A stretch of DNA of 64,000 nucleotides from Procambarus clarkii (GCF_040958095.1 NC_091172.1:25434562-25498561); one strand, 5' to 3'. Shown: positions 41,985 through 53,196, counted from the first letter of the stretch. The notes: generated from the sequence alone by a model not told the origin. Made by a program: numbers and translations.

Positions 41985-42280
41985 AAAACGACATTTTTGG
42001 ATATATCCTTCATCCTTTCTCAAGGAGCTGTATACAATGTTCTCAATGTTATTCTGAACACAGTATACACCACCTTGAGGTTACATCCCGAAAACTTGGT
42101 GTTTAATACACTCATACACATATTGTATGTTTCCTCCTCCTTCACTGATAATAATACTAACATGATAACACTTACAATATAAGTATTAAAATAAGAGTAA
42201 TAATAATATTGAAGTCAATTAGAAATCAGTACTAGTGATCAGCACTTCACCGCCTCGCTTAATGTTCCTCTGACGAGCTC
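41983..42280. other. No gene seen; AT-rich
   Basis: Spacer before the 17-bp minisatellite, with ATAATAATA motifs. Confidence 0.4.
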
Positions 42281-43350
42281 CCGTCGGTGTCAACACGTCG
42301 TTGGTGCCAACACGTCGTCGGTGTCAACACGTCGTTGGTGCCAACACGTCACTGGTGCCAACACGTCGCCGGAGCCAACACGTCGCCGGAGCCAACACGT
42401 CGCCGGAGCCAACACGTCGCCGGAGCCAACACGTCGCCGGAGCCAACATGTCGCCGGAGCCAACACGTCGCCGGAGCCAACACGTCGCGGGTGCCAACAC
42501 GTCGCCGGAGTCAACACGTCGCCGGAGCCAACACGTCGCCGGAGCCAACACGTCGCCGGAGCCAATACGTCGCCGGAGCCAACACGTCGCCGGAGCCAAC
42601 ACGTCGCCGGAGCCAACACGTCGCCGGGGCCAACACGTCATCGATGTCAACACGTCGTCGGTGCCAACACGTCGTTGGTGCCAACACGTCGTTGGTGCCA
42701 ACACGTCGCCGGAGCCAACACGTCGCCGGGGCCAACACGTCATCGATGTCAACACGTCGTCGGTGTCAACACGTCGTTGGTGCCAACACGTCACTGGTGC
42801 CAACACGTCGCCGGAGCCAACACGTCGCCGGAGCCAACACGTCGCCGGAGCCAACACGTCGCGGGTGCCAACACGTCGCCGGAGTCAACACGTCGCCGGA
42901 GCCAACACGTCGCCGGAGCCAACACGTCGCCGGAGCCAATACGTCGCCGGAGCCAACACGTCGCCGGAGCCAACACGTCGCCAGAGCCAACACGTCGCCG
43001 GTGCCAACACGTCGCCGGTGCCAACACGTCGCCGGAGCCAACACGTCGCCGGAGCCAACACGTCGCTGGTGCCAACACGTCGTCGGAGCCAACACGTCGT
43101 TGGTGCCAACACGTTGCTGGAGCCAACACGTCGCTGGAGCCAACACGTCGCCGGAGCCAACACGTCGCTGGAGCCAACACGTCGCCGGAGCCAACACGTC
43201 GCTGGAGCCAACACGTCGCCGGAGCCAACACGTCGCTGGAGCCAACACGTCGCCGGAGCCAACACGTCGCCGGAGCCAACACGTCGCTGGTGCCAACACG
43301 TCGCCGGAGCCAACACGTCGCTGGTGCCAACACGTCGCTGGAGCCAACAA
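42281..43350 (+). repeat. 17-bp CpG-rich minisatellite, about 63 units
   Basis: The unit is CCAACACGTCGCCGGAG, with GGTG, TTGG and ATCGATG variants. Because 17 is not a multiple of 3, three units make a 51-bp coding period and all frames stay open, giving spurious proteins of up to 433 residues on both strands. A block of variants (TCATCGATGTCAACACGTCG...) occurs twice, at about 42638 and 42740, and a longer block near 42290-42360 recurs near 42752-42820. The array ends about 60 bp before a TATA box. Confidence 0.96.
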
Positions 43351-43413
43351 GTCTTCAGAGTCGCCATTCAGGACCCCCCCCCACCCCCACCCCTAGGCTG
43401 GTGTCCCAGTGGG

Positions 43414-43450
43414 TATATAAGGAGCTGGGTAGCGGCTTTGCCCTTCAGTT
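43414..43450 (+). promoter_or_regulatory. Core promoter: TATA box and TCAGTT initiator
   Basis: TATATAA at 43414-43420 is followed by TCAGTT at 43445-43450, which places the initiator A at 43447, 33 nt from the first T of the TATA box. The spacing fits arthropod TATA/Inr promoters (TCAKTY initiator). It faces the signal-peptide exon at 43780. Confidence 0.75.
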
Positions 43451-43779
43451 GAAGCCAGAGGTTCGTCGAGTTACAACGCGACGTGCGGCCCGTGTACTCT
43501 CGTCTGAACTCGTAGACAACAACTTCTGGACGTACACTCTGCAAAGAAGTAAAGTTCGGATCGAAAACGTGACCAAAAAACAACACGCTCAAAAGTTCCG
43601 GGATAGTTTGTACTGGGGATAGGGAGACAGAAAGCCAGTTCTTTGATAGAAATCTTTCCGGTGTAGGAGACTGTAGGTAATTCTGAGGGCTGAACCAGGA
43701 TCCTTATCTCTCTCTCTGTCATACGCCTCACAGCCGCCTGTCTACGCTTGACGGCCGTCTGTCGACGAGTGCCAATATA
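43447..43779 (+). other. Putative 5' leader of the secreted-protein gene
   Basis: About 333 nt from the initiator to the ATG at 43780. I see no upstream ATG. An intron inside the leader cannot be excluded. Confidence 0.55.
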
Positions 43780-43980
43780 ATGCAGTGGCTGAGCCAGGTG
43801 ACACTATGGGGCTACCTGGTCACCCTGTTAGCGACGGGACTAGTTGACGCGGCCAGACACAGCCACACCGACACGCTCTCCAGGTCGAGCGGTCTGAACG
43901 ACCTCTTGGACCGCCTCGACTCGTCCATACAGGAGAAGAACAGACGACTGCAGCGAGGCCTCTCCGCCTTCCAGTACCAG
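43780..43980 (+). CDS. First coding exon of an unidentified secreted protein
   Basis: This is 67 complete codons from the ATG at 43780 to a consensus donor CAG|GTGAGT at 43981, leaving the intron in phase 0. Residues 1-24 form a signal peptide: a short polar N-end, the hydrophobic core VTLWGYLVTLLATGLV, and a likely cut after VDA. The mature start is Arg/His/Ser/Thr-rich, followed by an amphipathic, charged helix (LNDLLDRLDSSIQEKNRRLQ at about 39-58) that could form a coiled coil or a propeptide. A TATA/Inr promoter lies 333 nt upstream, and no mobile-element similarity is seen. The remaining exons were not found in the window; intron 1 begins with a 22-bp minisatellite. I do not recognise the family. 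A secreted or extracellular-matrix protein or a hormone or peptide precursor are possible. Confidence 0.75.
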
Positions 43981-44023
43981 GTGAGTTAACGTCGCGCCGG
44001 TCACAGTCCTGCCTGGCGTCCCC

Positions 44024-44966
44024 GAGCCTGGGTTACATGTCCCCCGAGCCTGGGTTACATGTCCCCCGAGCCTGGGTTACATGACCCCCGAGCCTGGGTT
44101 ACATGTCCCCCGAGCCTGGGGTTACATGTCCCCCCGAGCCTGGGTTACATGTCCCCCGAGCCTGGGTTACATGTCCCCCGAGCCTGGGTTACATGTCCCC
44201 CGAGCCTGGGTTACATGTCCCCCGAGCCTGGGTTACATGTCCCCCGAGCCTGGGTTACATGTCCCCCCGAGCCTGGGTTACATGTCCCCCGAGCCTGGGT
44301 TACATGTCCCCCGAGCCTGGGTTACATGTCCCCCCGAGCCTGGGTTACATGTCCCCCGAGCCTGGGTTACATGTCCCCCGAGCCTGGGTTACATGTCCCC
44401 CGAGCCTGGGTTACATGTCCCCCGAGCCTGGGTTACATGTCCCCCGAGCCTGGGTTACATGTCCCCCGAGCCTGGGTTACATGTCCCCCGAGCCTGGGTT
44501 ACATGTCCCCCGAGCCTGGGTTACATGTCCCCCCGAGCCTGGGTTACATGTCCCCCGAGCCTGGGTTACATGTCCCCCGAGCCTGGGTTACATGTCCCCC
44601 GAGCCTGGGTTACATGTCCCCCGAGCCTGGGTTACATGTCCCCCGAGCCTGGGTTACATGTCCCCCGAGCCTGGGTTACATGTCCCCCGAGCCTGGGTTA
44701 CATGTCCCCCGAGCCTGGGTTACATGTCCCCCGAGCCTGGGTTACATGTCCCCCGAGCCTGGGTTACATGTCCCCCGAGCCTGGGTTACATGTCCCCCGA
44801 GCCTGGGTTACATGTCCCCCGAGCCTGGGTTACATGTCCCCCGAGCCTGGGTTACATGTCCCCCGAGCCTGGGTTACATGTCCCCCCGAGCCTGGGTTAC
44901 ATGTCCCCCGAGCCTGGGTTACATGTCCCCCGAGCCTGGGTTACATGTCCCCCGAGCCTGGGTTAG
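44024..44966 (+). repeat. 22-bp minisatellite in intron 1, about 43 units
   Basis: The unit is CCCCGAGCCTGGGTTACATGTC with occasional extra C or G. It starts 44 bp after the splice donor. Very homogeneous units suggest recent expansion. The 22-nt period keeps all plus frames open (up to 352 residues), but these are intronic artefacts. Confidence 0.96.
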
Positions 44967-45028
44967 CTAAGGTAGTTTTCAGGAGAAACATGCATGTTTT
45001 GCCATTTTTTTCCTTAAGGCTAAAGCCA

Positions 45029-45205
45029 CAGTCTCGCTTCATGCAGGTCGACGTTCAATCCCTGACCGTCCAAGTGGCTGAGCACCATCCCCCCCCCCCC
45101 CCCCGCCATCCCTCGACCCATCATAATTCCTTATCCTGACCCCCCCCCCAATTTCCAAGTGCTATATAGTCGTAATGGCTTGGAGCTCTCTCCTGATCCC
45201 TTCCC
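45029..45205 (+). mobile_element. tRNA-derived SINE (family P)
   Basis: CTTCATGCAGGTCGACGTTC and AATCCCTGACCGTCCAAGTG make up the end of the head. The C-rich body and GTGCTATATAGTCGTAATGG follow. The 5' part of the head is missing. Confidence 0.75.
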
Positions 45206-45432
45206 TTCCGTAGAATAAATGTGTTTTAGGTTAATTTCGTCATTGTTTCCATAACCCGGGCCTAGGCTATTGTTAGAAAAAAAATACTGTAATATTCCTT
45301 GGCTAAAATTATAGTTATATTTATTTGAAAATAATGAACAGTAAAATTCGCAGGATTTTGATATGATAAAGAAGATGTTACATTTGTAAGTCCTGAATTT
45401 ATCAATATTGTCGGGCACCGCCTGACTTAACC

Positions 45433-46050
45433 TAGCCCGGCGGTGATCACAGCGCCCGGTGCTAGGCTCCGCCAGTGATCCCAGCGCCAGGTGCTAGGCT
45501 CCGCCAGTGATCCCAGCGCCAGGTGCTAGGCTCCGCCAGTGATCCCAGCGCCAGGTGCTAGGCTCAGCCAGTGATCCCAGCGCCAGGTGCTAGGCTCCGC
45601 CAGTGATCCCAGCGCCAGGTGCTAGGCTCAGCCAGTGATCCCAGCGCCAGGTGCTAGGCTCCGCCAGTGATCCCAGCGCCAGGTGCTAGGCTCAGCCAGT
45701 GATCCCAGCGCCAGGTGCTAGGCTCCGCCAGTGATCCCAGCGCCAGGTGCTAGGCTCAGCCAGTGATCCCAGCGCCAGGTGCTAGGCTCCGCCAGTGATC
45801 CCAGCGCCAGGTGCTAGGCTCCGCCAGTGATCCCAGCGCCAGGTGCTAGGCTCCGCCAGTGATCCCAGCGCCAGGTGCTAGGCTCCGCCAGTGATCCCAG
45901 CGCCAGGTGCTAGGCTCCGCCAGTGATCCCAGCGCCAGGTGCTAGGCTCCGCCAGTGATCCCAGCGCCAGGTGCTAGGCTCCGCCAGTGATCCCAGCGCC
46001 AGGTGCTAGGCTCAGCCAATGATCCCAGCGCTAGGCTCGGCCAGTGAGTC
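45433..46050 (+). repeat. 32-bp minisatellite with alternating unit types, about 19 units
   Basis: The unit is CAGCGCCAGGTGCTAGGCTC followed by CGCCAGTGATCC or AGCCAGTGATCC. In the left half the CGCC and AGCC types alternate strictly for about four cycles, so the working period there is 64 bp. The right half is uniform. Confidence 0.95.
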
Positions 46051-46345
46051 TAGCCCCGATGGCTGGGATCTCCGCGTGGCAGTACTAGGATCACAGCCAG
46101 CAGAAGTCAGAGCCTATATGTATATTAAATGTTTCTTTCCTCCGAGGTGAATGTAGGTCTGTTGACCGCCTCGACGTGGGCAATATTCCATGGTGATTAT
46201 CGAGATACTTGTAATGTTTATTGGAAAGGTCGTCACTATCATAGAGTCATAATTTCTCCCAGAAATTCCACGGTACTGGTGGCTATAGTGAGCTTTGGGA
46301 CCACATGGCGGCATCTTCAGGGGAAACACATGTGAGCCAGTGTGT
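46051..46345. other. No gene assigned
   Basis: Unique-looking sequence with open frames on both strands but no splice or family evidence. Confidence 0.3.
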
Positions 46346-46692
46346 AGGTGGGTGTGTGTGTGGGTGTGTATGTGTGTGTGTATATGTATGTGGGTGTGTA
46401 TGTGTGTGTGTATATGTATGTGGGTGTGGGTGTGTGTTCTAAGATACTTTGGTGGAGTATCGTTGGCCTGTATAGCCGTGGGCAGTGTAGCGAGTACAAA
46501 CAATATACACCTCCCATACACACACTTCCCAAGGTACCCACACACACCACCACCACACACACCACCACCCCACACACACCACCACCCCACACACACCATC
46601 ACACCACACACACACCATTACTCCCCACACACACCATCACACCACACACACACACATCACACCCCACACACACCATCACCCCACACACACAC
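46346..46692. repeat. GGTGTATGTG and CACACACC microsatellites
   Basis: GT-rich repeats at 46346-46438 (TATGTGGGTGTGTATGTGTG) and CA-rich repeats at 46505-46692 (CACACACCACCAC) lie as an imperfect inverted pair around 65 bp of unique sequence. Confidence 0.9.
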
Positions 46693-48054
46693 GATCAGTA
46701 ACTTTGACAAAAGTTGGCTAAATAAACACATTAATTTTCTTACAATGTTCTCCGTGGTATTTTACCTGAATTTACCCACCACATCAGTACCTAATTACTG
46801 CCAATACACTGAGTAACGACGTGTTCTCGTCTCTTAATAACAAGCGAATTAAATCGTAGTCACCCCCCACCCCATAAAATATATCAATTATATAGTAATC
46901 TATGAATACTATGCTGTATTTCAGTTGTATTTTTATATAAATAAAAATGATTATCATTATAAACATTAAAACAAAATACACTGAACGGTTCTTCAATAAA
47001 ATTAACCCGTAATAGAAAATGAATTTGTGGTTTATTAGGCAGCTGTTGAGGCGTCAGTCAGCCATACAGAAGCACGATAAAACATAGACAATCCATTTTC
47101 TTATCTGGGAGCTGTCAGCGACGGGGAGGAGACTTCTCTAACTGGCTGCCTTCGCCCTTCGATACGTCGGAAAACTTTGAATATGGTCTATCTGCAAAGG
47201 CTTCAAGTTAGATACGATCGTGGAGGAACTTATTTAGTAATCTTAACGTTGTATTCAGCACGCCTAGACAAGGCCACCTCAGTTTACTACAAATGCAGTT
47301 CATGTTTTAAATGGTTATGTATTTCTTGTTAAATAGCTGTGAGGATGTTACTTCACTTTTCAGGGCATGTATATATCCTGCTTCACGGTGTACATAAGCT
47401 AAGACTTTCCCTTAGTCCTGGACAATGTTCAGGACTGAAGTATTCTTGCTGGTTGGTCAGGAAAATATTGTGGTAGCCTAAAAAAAAACTCTAAAGGTTC
47501 ATAGGCCTTAAACCCAGCACTTAACCCCAAACTACTTTTTATTTTAATTTTGTTATATAAATGGATTTTCTCCGAAAATTATATTTTTCTCCGTCAAGGA
47601 AGAGGACAAAGGCTTAGCGTACTTGAGGTGAGGGTGTTAATTAGGCAGGTTATCTAACTCTTGGGGAGGAACACGTGTTTCACATCTCAGGAAGCACTAC
47701 ACAGAATTCAACCTTGCCTCCAATAATAATAATAATAAAACTAATATTATCTATAGTGCTGTAGATGGAGTGTACAAAATATAGACAGTTCCCCCCTTAA
47801 AAAAAAAGCTCCGTTTTAAACTAATGCTTTTGTATAGGGCGGGAAAAAGAAGGCAACAACAAAATCTAACTTTTGCTAGGCCTAGTATTTTATATTAAAT
47901 GAAATTTGACCTATAAATGTTTTAGGCCTAGGGTGGCTTATTTAGGCTTATGATAGGTTAGGTTAGGTTGATGTGAAGTTTTGTTAACGCCCTTTACCGG
48001 TAGTTAGATATTTGGACCTTTGTGGAGTACAACATTATTATAGGTACTATTCTC
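46693..48054. other. Unique-looking AT-rich stretch; no gene recognised
   Basis: Landmarks are an (AAT)n run near 47722-47737, GGTTAGGTTAGGTT near 47954-47967 and poly-A runs. No exon with signal-peptide or family motifs was found. Confidence 0.4.
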
Positions 48055-48751
48055 AGTGTGTACTCGCCTAGTTGTGCTTGCGGGGGTTGAGCCTCGGCTC
48101 TTTGGTCCCGCCTCTCAACCGTCAATCAACAGGTGTACAGGTTCCTGAGCCTATTGGGCTCTATCATATCTACACTTGAAACTGTGTATGGAGTCAGCCT
48201 CCACCACATCACCCCCTAATGCATTCCATTTGTCAACCACTCTGACACTAAAAATGTTCTTTCTAATATCTCTGTGGCTCATTTGGGCACTCAGTTTCCA
48301 CCTGTGTCCCCTAGTGCGTGTGCCCCTTGTGTTAAATAGCCTGTCTTTATCTACCCTATCAATTCCCTTGAGAATCTTGAATGTGGCGATCATGTCCCCA
48401 CTAACTCTTCTGTCTTCCAGCGAAGTGAGGTTTAATTCCCTTAGTCTCTCCTCGTAGATCATACCTCTCAGCTCGGGTACTAGTCTGGTGGCAAACCTTT
48501 GAACCTTTTCCAGTTTAGTCTTATCCTTGACTAGATATTGACTCCATGCTGGGGCTGCATACTCCAGGATTGATCTGACATATGTGGTATACAAAGTTCT
48601 GAATGATTCTTTACACAAGTTTCTGAATGCCGTTCTTATGTTGGCCAGCCTGGCATATGCTGCTGATGTTATCCTCTTGATATGTGCTGCAGGAGACAGG
48701 TCTGGCGTGATATCAACCCCCAAGTCTTTTTCTTTCTCTGACTCGCTCTGA
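48055..48751 (-). mobile_element. CR1-like LINE copy (family A), 5'-truncated
   Basis: The minus-strand frame from the ESEKEKDLGVDITPDLSPAA position to RYDRAQ (stop near 48151) is uninterrupted for about 200 codons. The 3' tail ends at TAGGCGAGTACACAC. The 5' truncation point is in (GT)n. With 27591-28634 it is the least decayed member. Confidence 0.88.
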
Positions 48752-48825
48752 GTGTGTGTGTGCGCGCGTGTATGTATGTATGTATGTATGTATGTATGTA
48801 TGTATGTATGTATGTATGTGTGTGT

Positions 48826-48916
<91 letters not shown>

Positions 48917-48966
48917 TGTGTGTGTATGTGTATGTGTGTGTGTGTGTGTGTGCGCGCGTGCGCGCG
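48752..48966. repeat. (GT)n / (GTAT)n microsatellite at LINE 5' junction
   Basis: GTGTGTGTGTGCGCGCGTG, then about 12 GTAT tetramers, about 60 GT dinucleotides, and a GCGC end. Confidence 0.97.
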
Positions 48967-49424
48967 CACAGAAAGAAGTGTGCATAATGACACCGCTAGC
49001 AACCGGTACTGTGTGTGTCGGCGCTCACAGCCACACAACACCGGGCGGTCCGCAGTCGCCAAGAATAACAACACAATAACGAAGGTTGCCACTGTTACCA
49101 GGCTGCCTCTCTGGGCCCGTCCTCACCGCCCCCGCCGGCACTCTGTGGACCACCCCCACCATCACCCGAGACCACCTCCGCCATGGACCTCCCCCCCCCC
49201 TCCACCTAAGAGACACATTCATATATCACACAAAGGAGAGAGTGTCGTTCACAACGACAAGATGACAAAGCTTCGGTTCCTCTCGTGTTTCTCTCCTTTT
49301 TCCGTATTTCGTCTTTGTTCCTGGAATTGTGTTGTCGGAAATGTGGAAACCTTTGCTGAAGGAGACTGAGTTTTGAGGCTGTCCCAGTGTGTTTGTTGTG
49401 CTTGCGTCACACATGTGTACTCAC
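48967..49424. other. No gene recognised
   Basis: A C-rich patch is near 49180-49200. CpG-containing sequence near 48990-49140 shows no exon signals. Confidence 0.3.
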
Positions 49425-49490
49425 CCCGTCGAGGACCGGCCCGAGGGGACGCTAAGCCCCGAAATCATCTCAAGATAACCCATTTGCGCA
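49425..49490 (+). mobile_element. SINE family S, 3' end only
   Basis: TCGAGGACCGGCCCGAGGGG and AAGCCCCGAAATCATCTCAA with GATAACC match the ends of 53408-53664 and 61131-61376. Confidence 0.75.
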
Positions 49491-49658
49491 TGTTTGATTG
49501 AGCATTAACTCTTGGGCCCCGCCTCTCTAATCTTGGGTTTTTGTAATGTACTTACTCCAGACCTAATTTTCCTCTATCATATCTTCCATATATACGTCCC
49601 CCTCCCCCCCTCCCCCCCCCTCCCCCCCCCCCCCCTCACACACACACATATACCCCCA

Positions 49659-49815
49659 GGATGCATCCCGTATCAGCTGTCTAACTCCCACGTATTTAAT
49701 TACTGCTAGGTGAACACAGGCATCAGCTGAAAAAATTGTCCATTTGTTTCTGCCTTGGCTAGGAATCGAATCCGGGCCCTTAGGACACTTCTGGGCGCTA
49801 ACCACTCGGCCACGA
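49659..49815 (-). mobile_element. tRNA-derived SINE (family S)
   Basis: On the minus strand there is a B box GGATTCGATTCC and an A-box-like GGCCGAGTGGTTAGC, then the body (AACAAATGG, CCTGTGTTCACCTAGCAG, GGGAGTTAGACAGCTG). It is separated from the plus-strand S tail at 49425 by about 170 bp. Confidence 0.75.
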
Positions 49816-49827
49816 GGATGTCTACAC

Positions 49828-49879
49828 GTGTGTACACACCTAGTTGTGCTTGCGGGGGTTTGAGTTCTGGCTCTTTGGT
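49828..49879 (-). mobile_element. Ultra-short CR1-like LINE 3' tail in (GT)n
   Basis: Only about 50 bp of the LINE 3' end (CTAGTTGTGCTTGCGGGGGT to TTTGGTC) remain, bounded by CGTGTGTAC on one side and a (GT)n tract at 49881-49951 on the other. Confidence 0.8.
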
Positions 49880-49880
<1 letters not shown>

Positions 49881-49917
<37 letters not shown>

Positions 49918-49951
49918 TGGGTGTGGGTGTGTGTGTGTGTGTGTGTGTGTG
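49881..49951. repeat. (GT)n microsatellite between two LINE tails
   Basis: GT dinucleotides with a few GGGTGT interruptions. Confidence 0.95.
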
Positions 49952-49957
49952 GGTGTA

Positions 49958-50464
49958 TTCTCACCTTTCAGTCGTCCCTCCCCCTGTTAACTGAAAAGAT
50001 TGATTCATGTTCACTTTGTCAATATCCTTAATAATCTTGTATATCGAGATCATGTCTAGCTACCCAGGCGCCGCCTCATACTAAATTCTAGCTTCCGGAC
50101 CCAGAGAGTTCTTTCATATTTTATCTCTTGAATAAAGTTTGCCCAACCACTTCCGTCGCTTGTGTGCTATTTCCTTCACACTGAAGAAGTCCTCTGTGTC
50201 CCGCTCATTCATTCCTGAATTCAGCTCTTGCCTAAATTCATGTCAATCAAACAGTTTGTCCCTGACCACTTTGTCAATGCTTTAAGGTATCGTGTACATT
50301 GTTACCATGTCCCCTCTGAATATTCGTTCTTTGGGCATTGTTGAGATTTAGTTCTTTCATCCTGTCCTTGTAGTCAATGCCTTTTGAATAGAGGTCCAGA
50401 ATGGTGGCAAGTCTTTGGACCTTTTCAAGTTTTCTTGTGTGTTTGGGCTCAACGCTCGCTGTGT
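49958..50464 (-). mobile_element. Old CR1-like LINE fragment
   Basis: CTTAATAATCTTGTATATCG with AGATCATGTC, GGTGGCAAGTCTTTGGACCT and TTTTCAAGTTTT follow the order of family A C-termini but with many changes. It is framed by (GT)n on both sides. Confidence 0.55.
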
Positions 50465-50552
<88 letters not shown>

Positions 50553-50562
50553 TGTGTGTGTG
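50465..50562. repeat. (GT)n microsatellite
   Basis: About 45 GT dinucleotides ending GCGCGTGTGTG. Confidence 0.97.
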
Positions 50563-50724
50563 GGTACTCACCTAGTTGTACTCACCTAATTGTGCTTGCG
50601 AGGGTTGAGCTTTGGCTCTTTGGTCCCGCCTCTCAACCGTCAATCAACAGGTGTACAGGTTCGTGAGCCTACTGTGCTCTGTCATATCTACACTTGAAAC
50701 TGTGTATGGAGTCAGCCTCCACAC
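50563..50724 (-). mobile_element. CR1-like LINE 3' tail (family A)
   Basis: Two CAACTAGGTGAGTA-type terminal repeats (50567-50590), the TTTGGTCCCGCCTCTCAACC block and the ORF2 end up to GGAGTCAGCCTCC. The 5' side continues CACACAGTGTGTGTGG. Confidence 0.85.
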
Positions 50725-50847
50725 AGTGTGTGTGGAGGGGGGAGGGGGAGGTCAGGGGCGAGAAAAGACATGAACGAAACGTCTACCCATCAGCCATGGT
50801 ACATAGTCCCCTATCATATTTTAACAGGATGTCGGGGACGGTACAGA

Positions 50848-51190
50848 GAGTGGTGGTGCTTGTGGTGGTGACAGTGGTGGTGCTTGTGGTGGTGACAGTG
50901 GTGGTGACAGTGGTGGTGATGCTGGTGGAGACAGTGGTGGTGGTGCTTGTGGTGGTGACAGTGGTGGTGATGCTGGTGGAGACAGTGGTGGTGGTGCTTG
51001 TGGTGGTGACAGTGGTGGTGATGCTGGTGGAGACAGTGGTGGTGGTGCTTGTGGTGGTGACAGTGGTGGTGATGCTGGTGGAGACAGTGGTGGTGGTGCT
51101 TGTGGTGGTGACAGTGGTGGTGATGCTGGTGGAGACAGTGGTGGAGGTTCTTGTGGTGGTGACAGCGGAGGAGGTGGTGTTGGTGGTAAT
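50848..51190 (+). repeat. 51-bp GGT-rich minisatellite, about 5 units
   Basis: The unit is ACAGTGGTGGTGATGCTGGT plus GGAGACAGTGGTGGTGGTG and CTTGTGGTGGTG. It is open in several frames because 51 is a multiple of 3. Confidence 0.93.
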
Positions 51191-51790
51191 GGTGGGGTGG
51201 GAGAACATAATATTAACGATCACTGGGCCCTTGCCGGACCTTGGCGGGCCGGGGCGGGCCGGGGCGGGCCGGGGCGGGCGGCCCAGGTACAGAGGACGGG
51301 CGGGATCACCGCTGTATTCATTACTCCGCCCACAGTCGACACAGGCGTTGTTAGACTCGCGTAACTACCTTATAACTCGATACCAATAGGCCTTCTTATG
51401 GAGATTCGATCTCCGAAGGACCTCATAAAGCAGCACGTCACTTAAGGCGAAATTATCTCTCCCTCTAGAAGTACCCTTCCCATCTAGCAGTCCCCTCAGA
51501 GAGTCTCCCCTCACATTCCCCTACTCTCCTACTTTTCCCATGAAATCATGCCTAAGAGGTCCCCCTCCCTTCTCCTTTTCCGTCAGTTTCTCGGTCAATA
51601 CCTAGCACCGTAAAGCTCCATCCCCTCCCCTCCACCTTCCCCACTCTAGCCCCCACCACCATAAGCCCTCCCCCGCCACTAAAGCCCCATCCCATACACT
51701 CTCGGCGCCCCTTCCTCTCCTAAGTACCTTAATTCCCACGACTCCTCACCACCGACCTCCCCACAAACATTTCTCTCTCTCTCCCCCCCC
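51191..51790. other. No gene seen
   Basis: A GGGGCGGGCC triplet repeat is at 51245-51282, then C/T-rich sequence with a C run near 51785. Confidence 0.4.
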
Positions 51791-51874
51791 CCCTCTTCAT
51801 TGTGTACTGTACACACACACACACAGTACACACATTGTGTACTGTATACACGTTGTGTACCCCACACACACACA

Positions 51875-52795
51875 GGAGTTTACATGCGTAGAGTCCTACA
51901 TGTCGATGTTCGCGGATGACGCAAAGTTGATGAGAAGAGTTGTGACAGATGAGGATTGCAGGATCCTCCAAGAGGACTTGAACAGGTTGCAGAGATGATC
52001 AGAGAAATAGCTATTGGAGTTCAACACGAACAAATGTAAAGTTATGGAAATGGGACTAGGAGATAGGAGACCAAAAGGACAGTACACAATAAAGGGGAAC
52101 AGCCTACCTGTGACGACGCGCGAAAGAGACCTGGGGGTGGACGTAACACCTAATCTATCTCCTGAGGCACATATAAATAGGATAACGACAGCAGCGTACT
52201 CTACACTGGCGAAAATTAGAACATCATTCAGAAACCTAAGTAAGGAAGCATTTAGGGTGCTTTACACTGCCTACGTGAGGCCAGTCTTAGAGTATGCCGC
52301 CCCCTCATTGAGTCCCCATCCGATAAAACCCACATAAGGAAACTGGAAAAGGTTCAGAAGTTTGCAACGAGACTTGTCCCAGAGTTACGAGGGATGGGGT
52401 ATGAAGAGCGCCTGAAGGAACTATGCTTTACGATACTAGAAAAATGAAGGGAGAGGGATGACACGATAGGAACGTATAAAATATTCAGGGAGATTGACAG
52501 AGTGGACATAGACGAAATGTTCACACGGAATAGTAACAGAACGAGGGGACATGGGTGGAAGCTGGAAACTCAGATGAGTCACAGGGATGTTAGGAAGTTT
52601 TCTTTTAGCGTGAGAGTAGTGGAAAAATGGAATGCACTTGGGGAACAGGTTGTGGAAGCAAATTCTATTCATAATTTTAAAACTAGGTATGATAGGCAAA
52701 TAGAACCATAGTCATTGCTGTAAATAACCGATGGCTGGAAAAGCGGGATCCAAGAGTCAATGCTCGATCCTGCAGGCACAAATAGGTGAGTACAC
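51875..52795 (+). mobile_element. CR1-like LINE copy (family A2), frameshifted
   Basis: Frames read a FADDAKLMRR-like catalytic box near 51910, LEFNTNKCKVMEMGLGDRRP, GVDVTPNLSPEAHINR, LEYAAPSLSPH, TRLVPELRGM, RTRGHGWKLETQMSHRDV and RYDRQIEP. The tail ends AATAGGTGAGTACACACA. The 5' side is CACACACACAGG. Divergence from the other copies marks a separate subfamily. Confidence 0.82.
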
Positions 52796-52995
52796 ACAGT
52801 AGTTGTTGACAAATGAGTAGTTAACAAATGGAATGCATTAGGCAGTGATGTGGTGGAGGCTGACTCCATACACAGTTTCAAGTGTAGCTATGATAAGAGC
52901 CCAATAAGCTCAGGAACCTGTACATCAGTTGATTGACTGTTGAGAGGCGGGATCAAAGAGCCAGAGCTCAACTCCCCCCGAGCAGAACTAGGTTG

Positions 52996-53047
<52 letters not shown>

Positions 53048-53106
53048 GTGTGTATGTGTGTGTGACTAAAGAGCCAGAGCTCAACCCCCGCAAACACAAC
53101 TAGGTG

Positions 53107-53196
<90 letters not shown>

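Noticed and set aside
41834..42182. Val/Cys-repeat and His/Thr-repeat frames here and near 28560, 48752 and 50384
   Set aside because: They are translations of (GT)n and (AC)n microsatellites.
42287..43622. Open frames of up to 433 residues on both strands
   Set aside because: They are produced by a 17-bp minisatellite whose unit lacks stops in every frame. Residue repeats follow the DNA period, and there is no codon bias or start context.
44059..45139. Frames of about 300-350 residues with a Pro/Gly-rich repeat, resembling a structural protein
   Set aside because: The 22-bp array is open in all three frames and lies in the intron just after a consensus splice donor.
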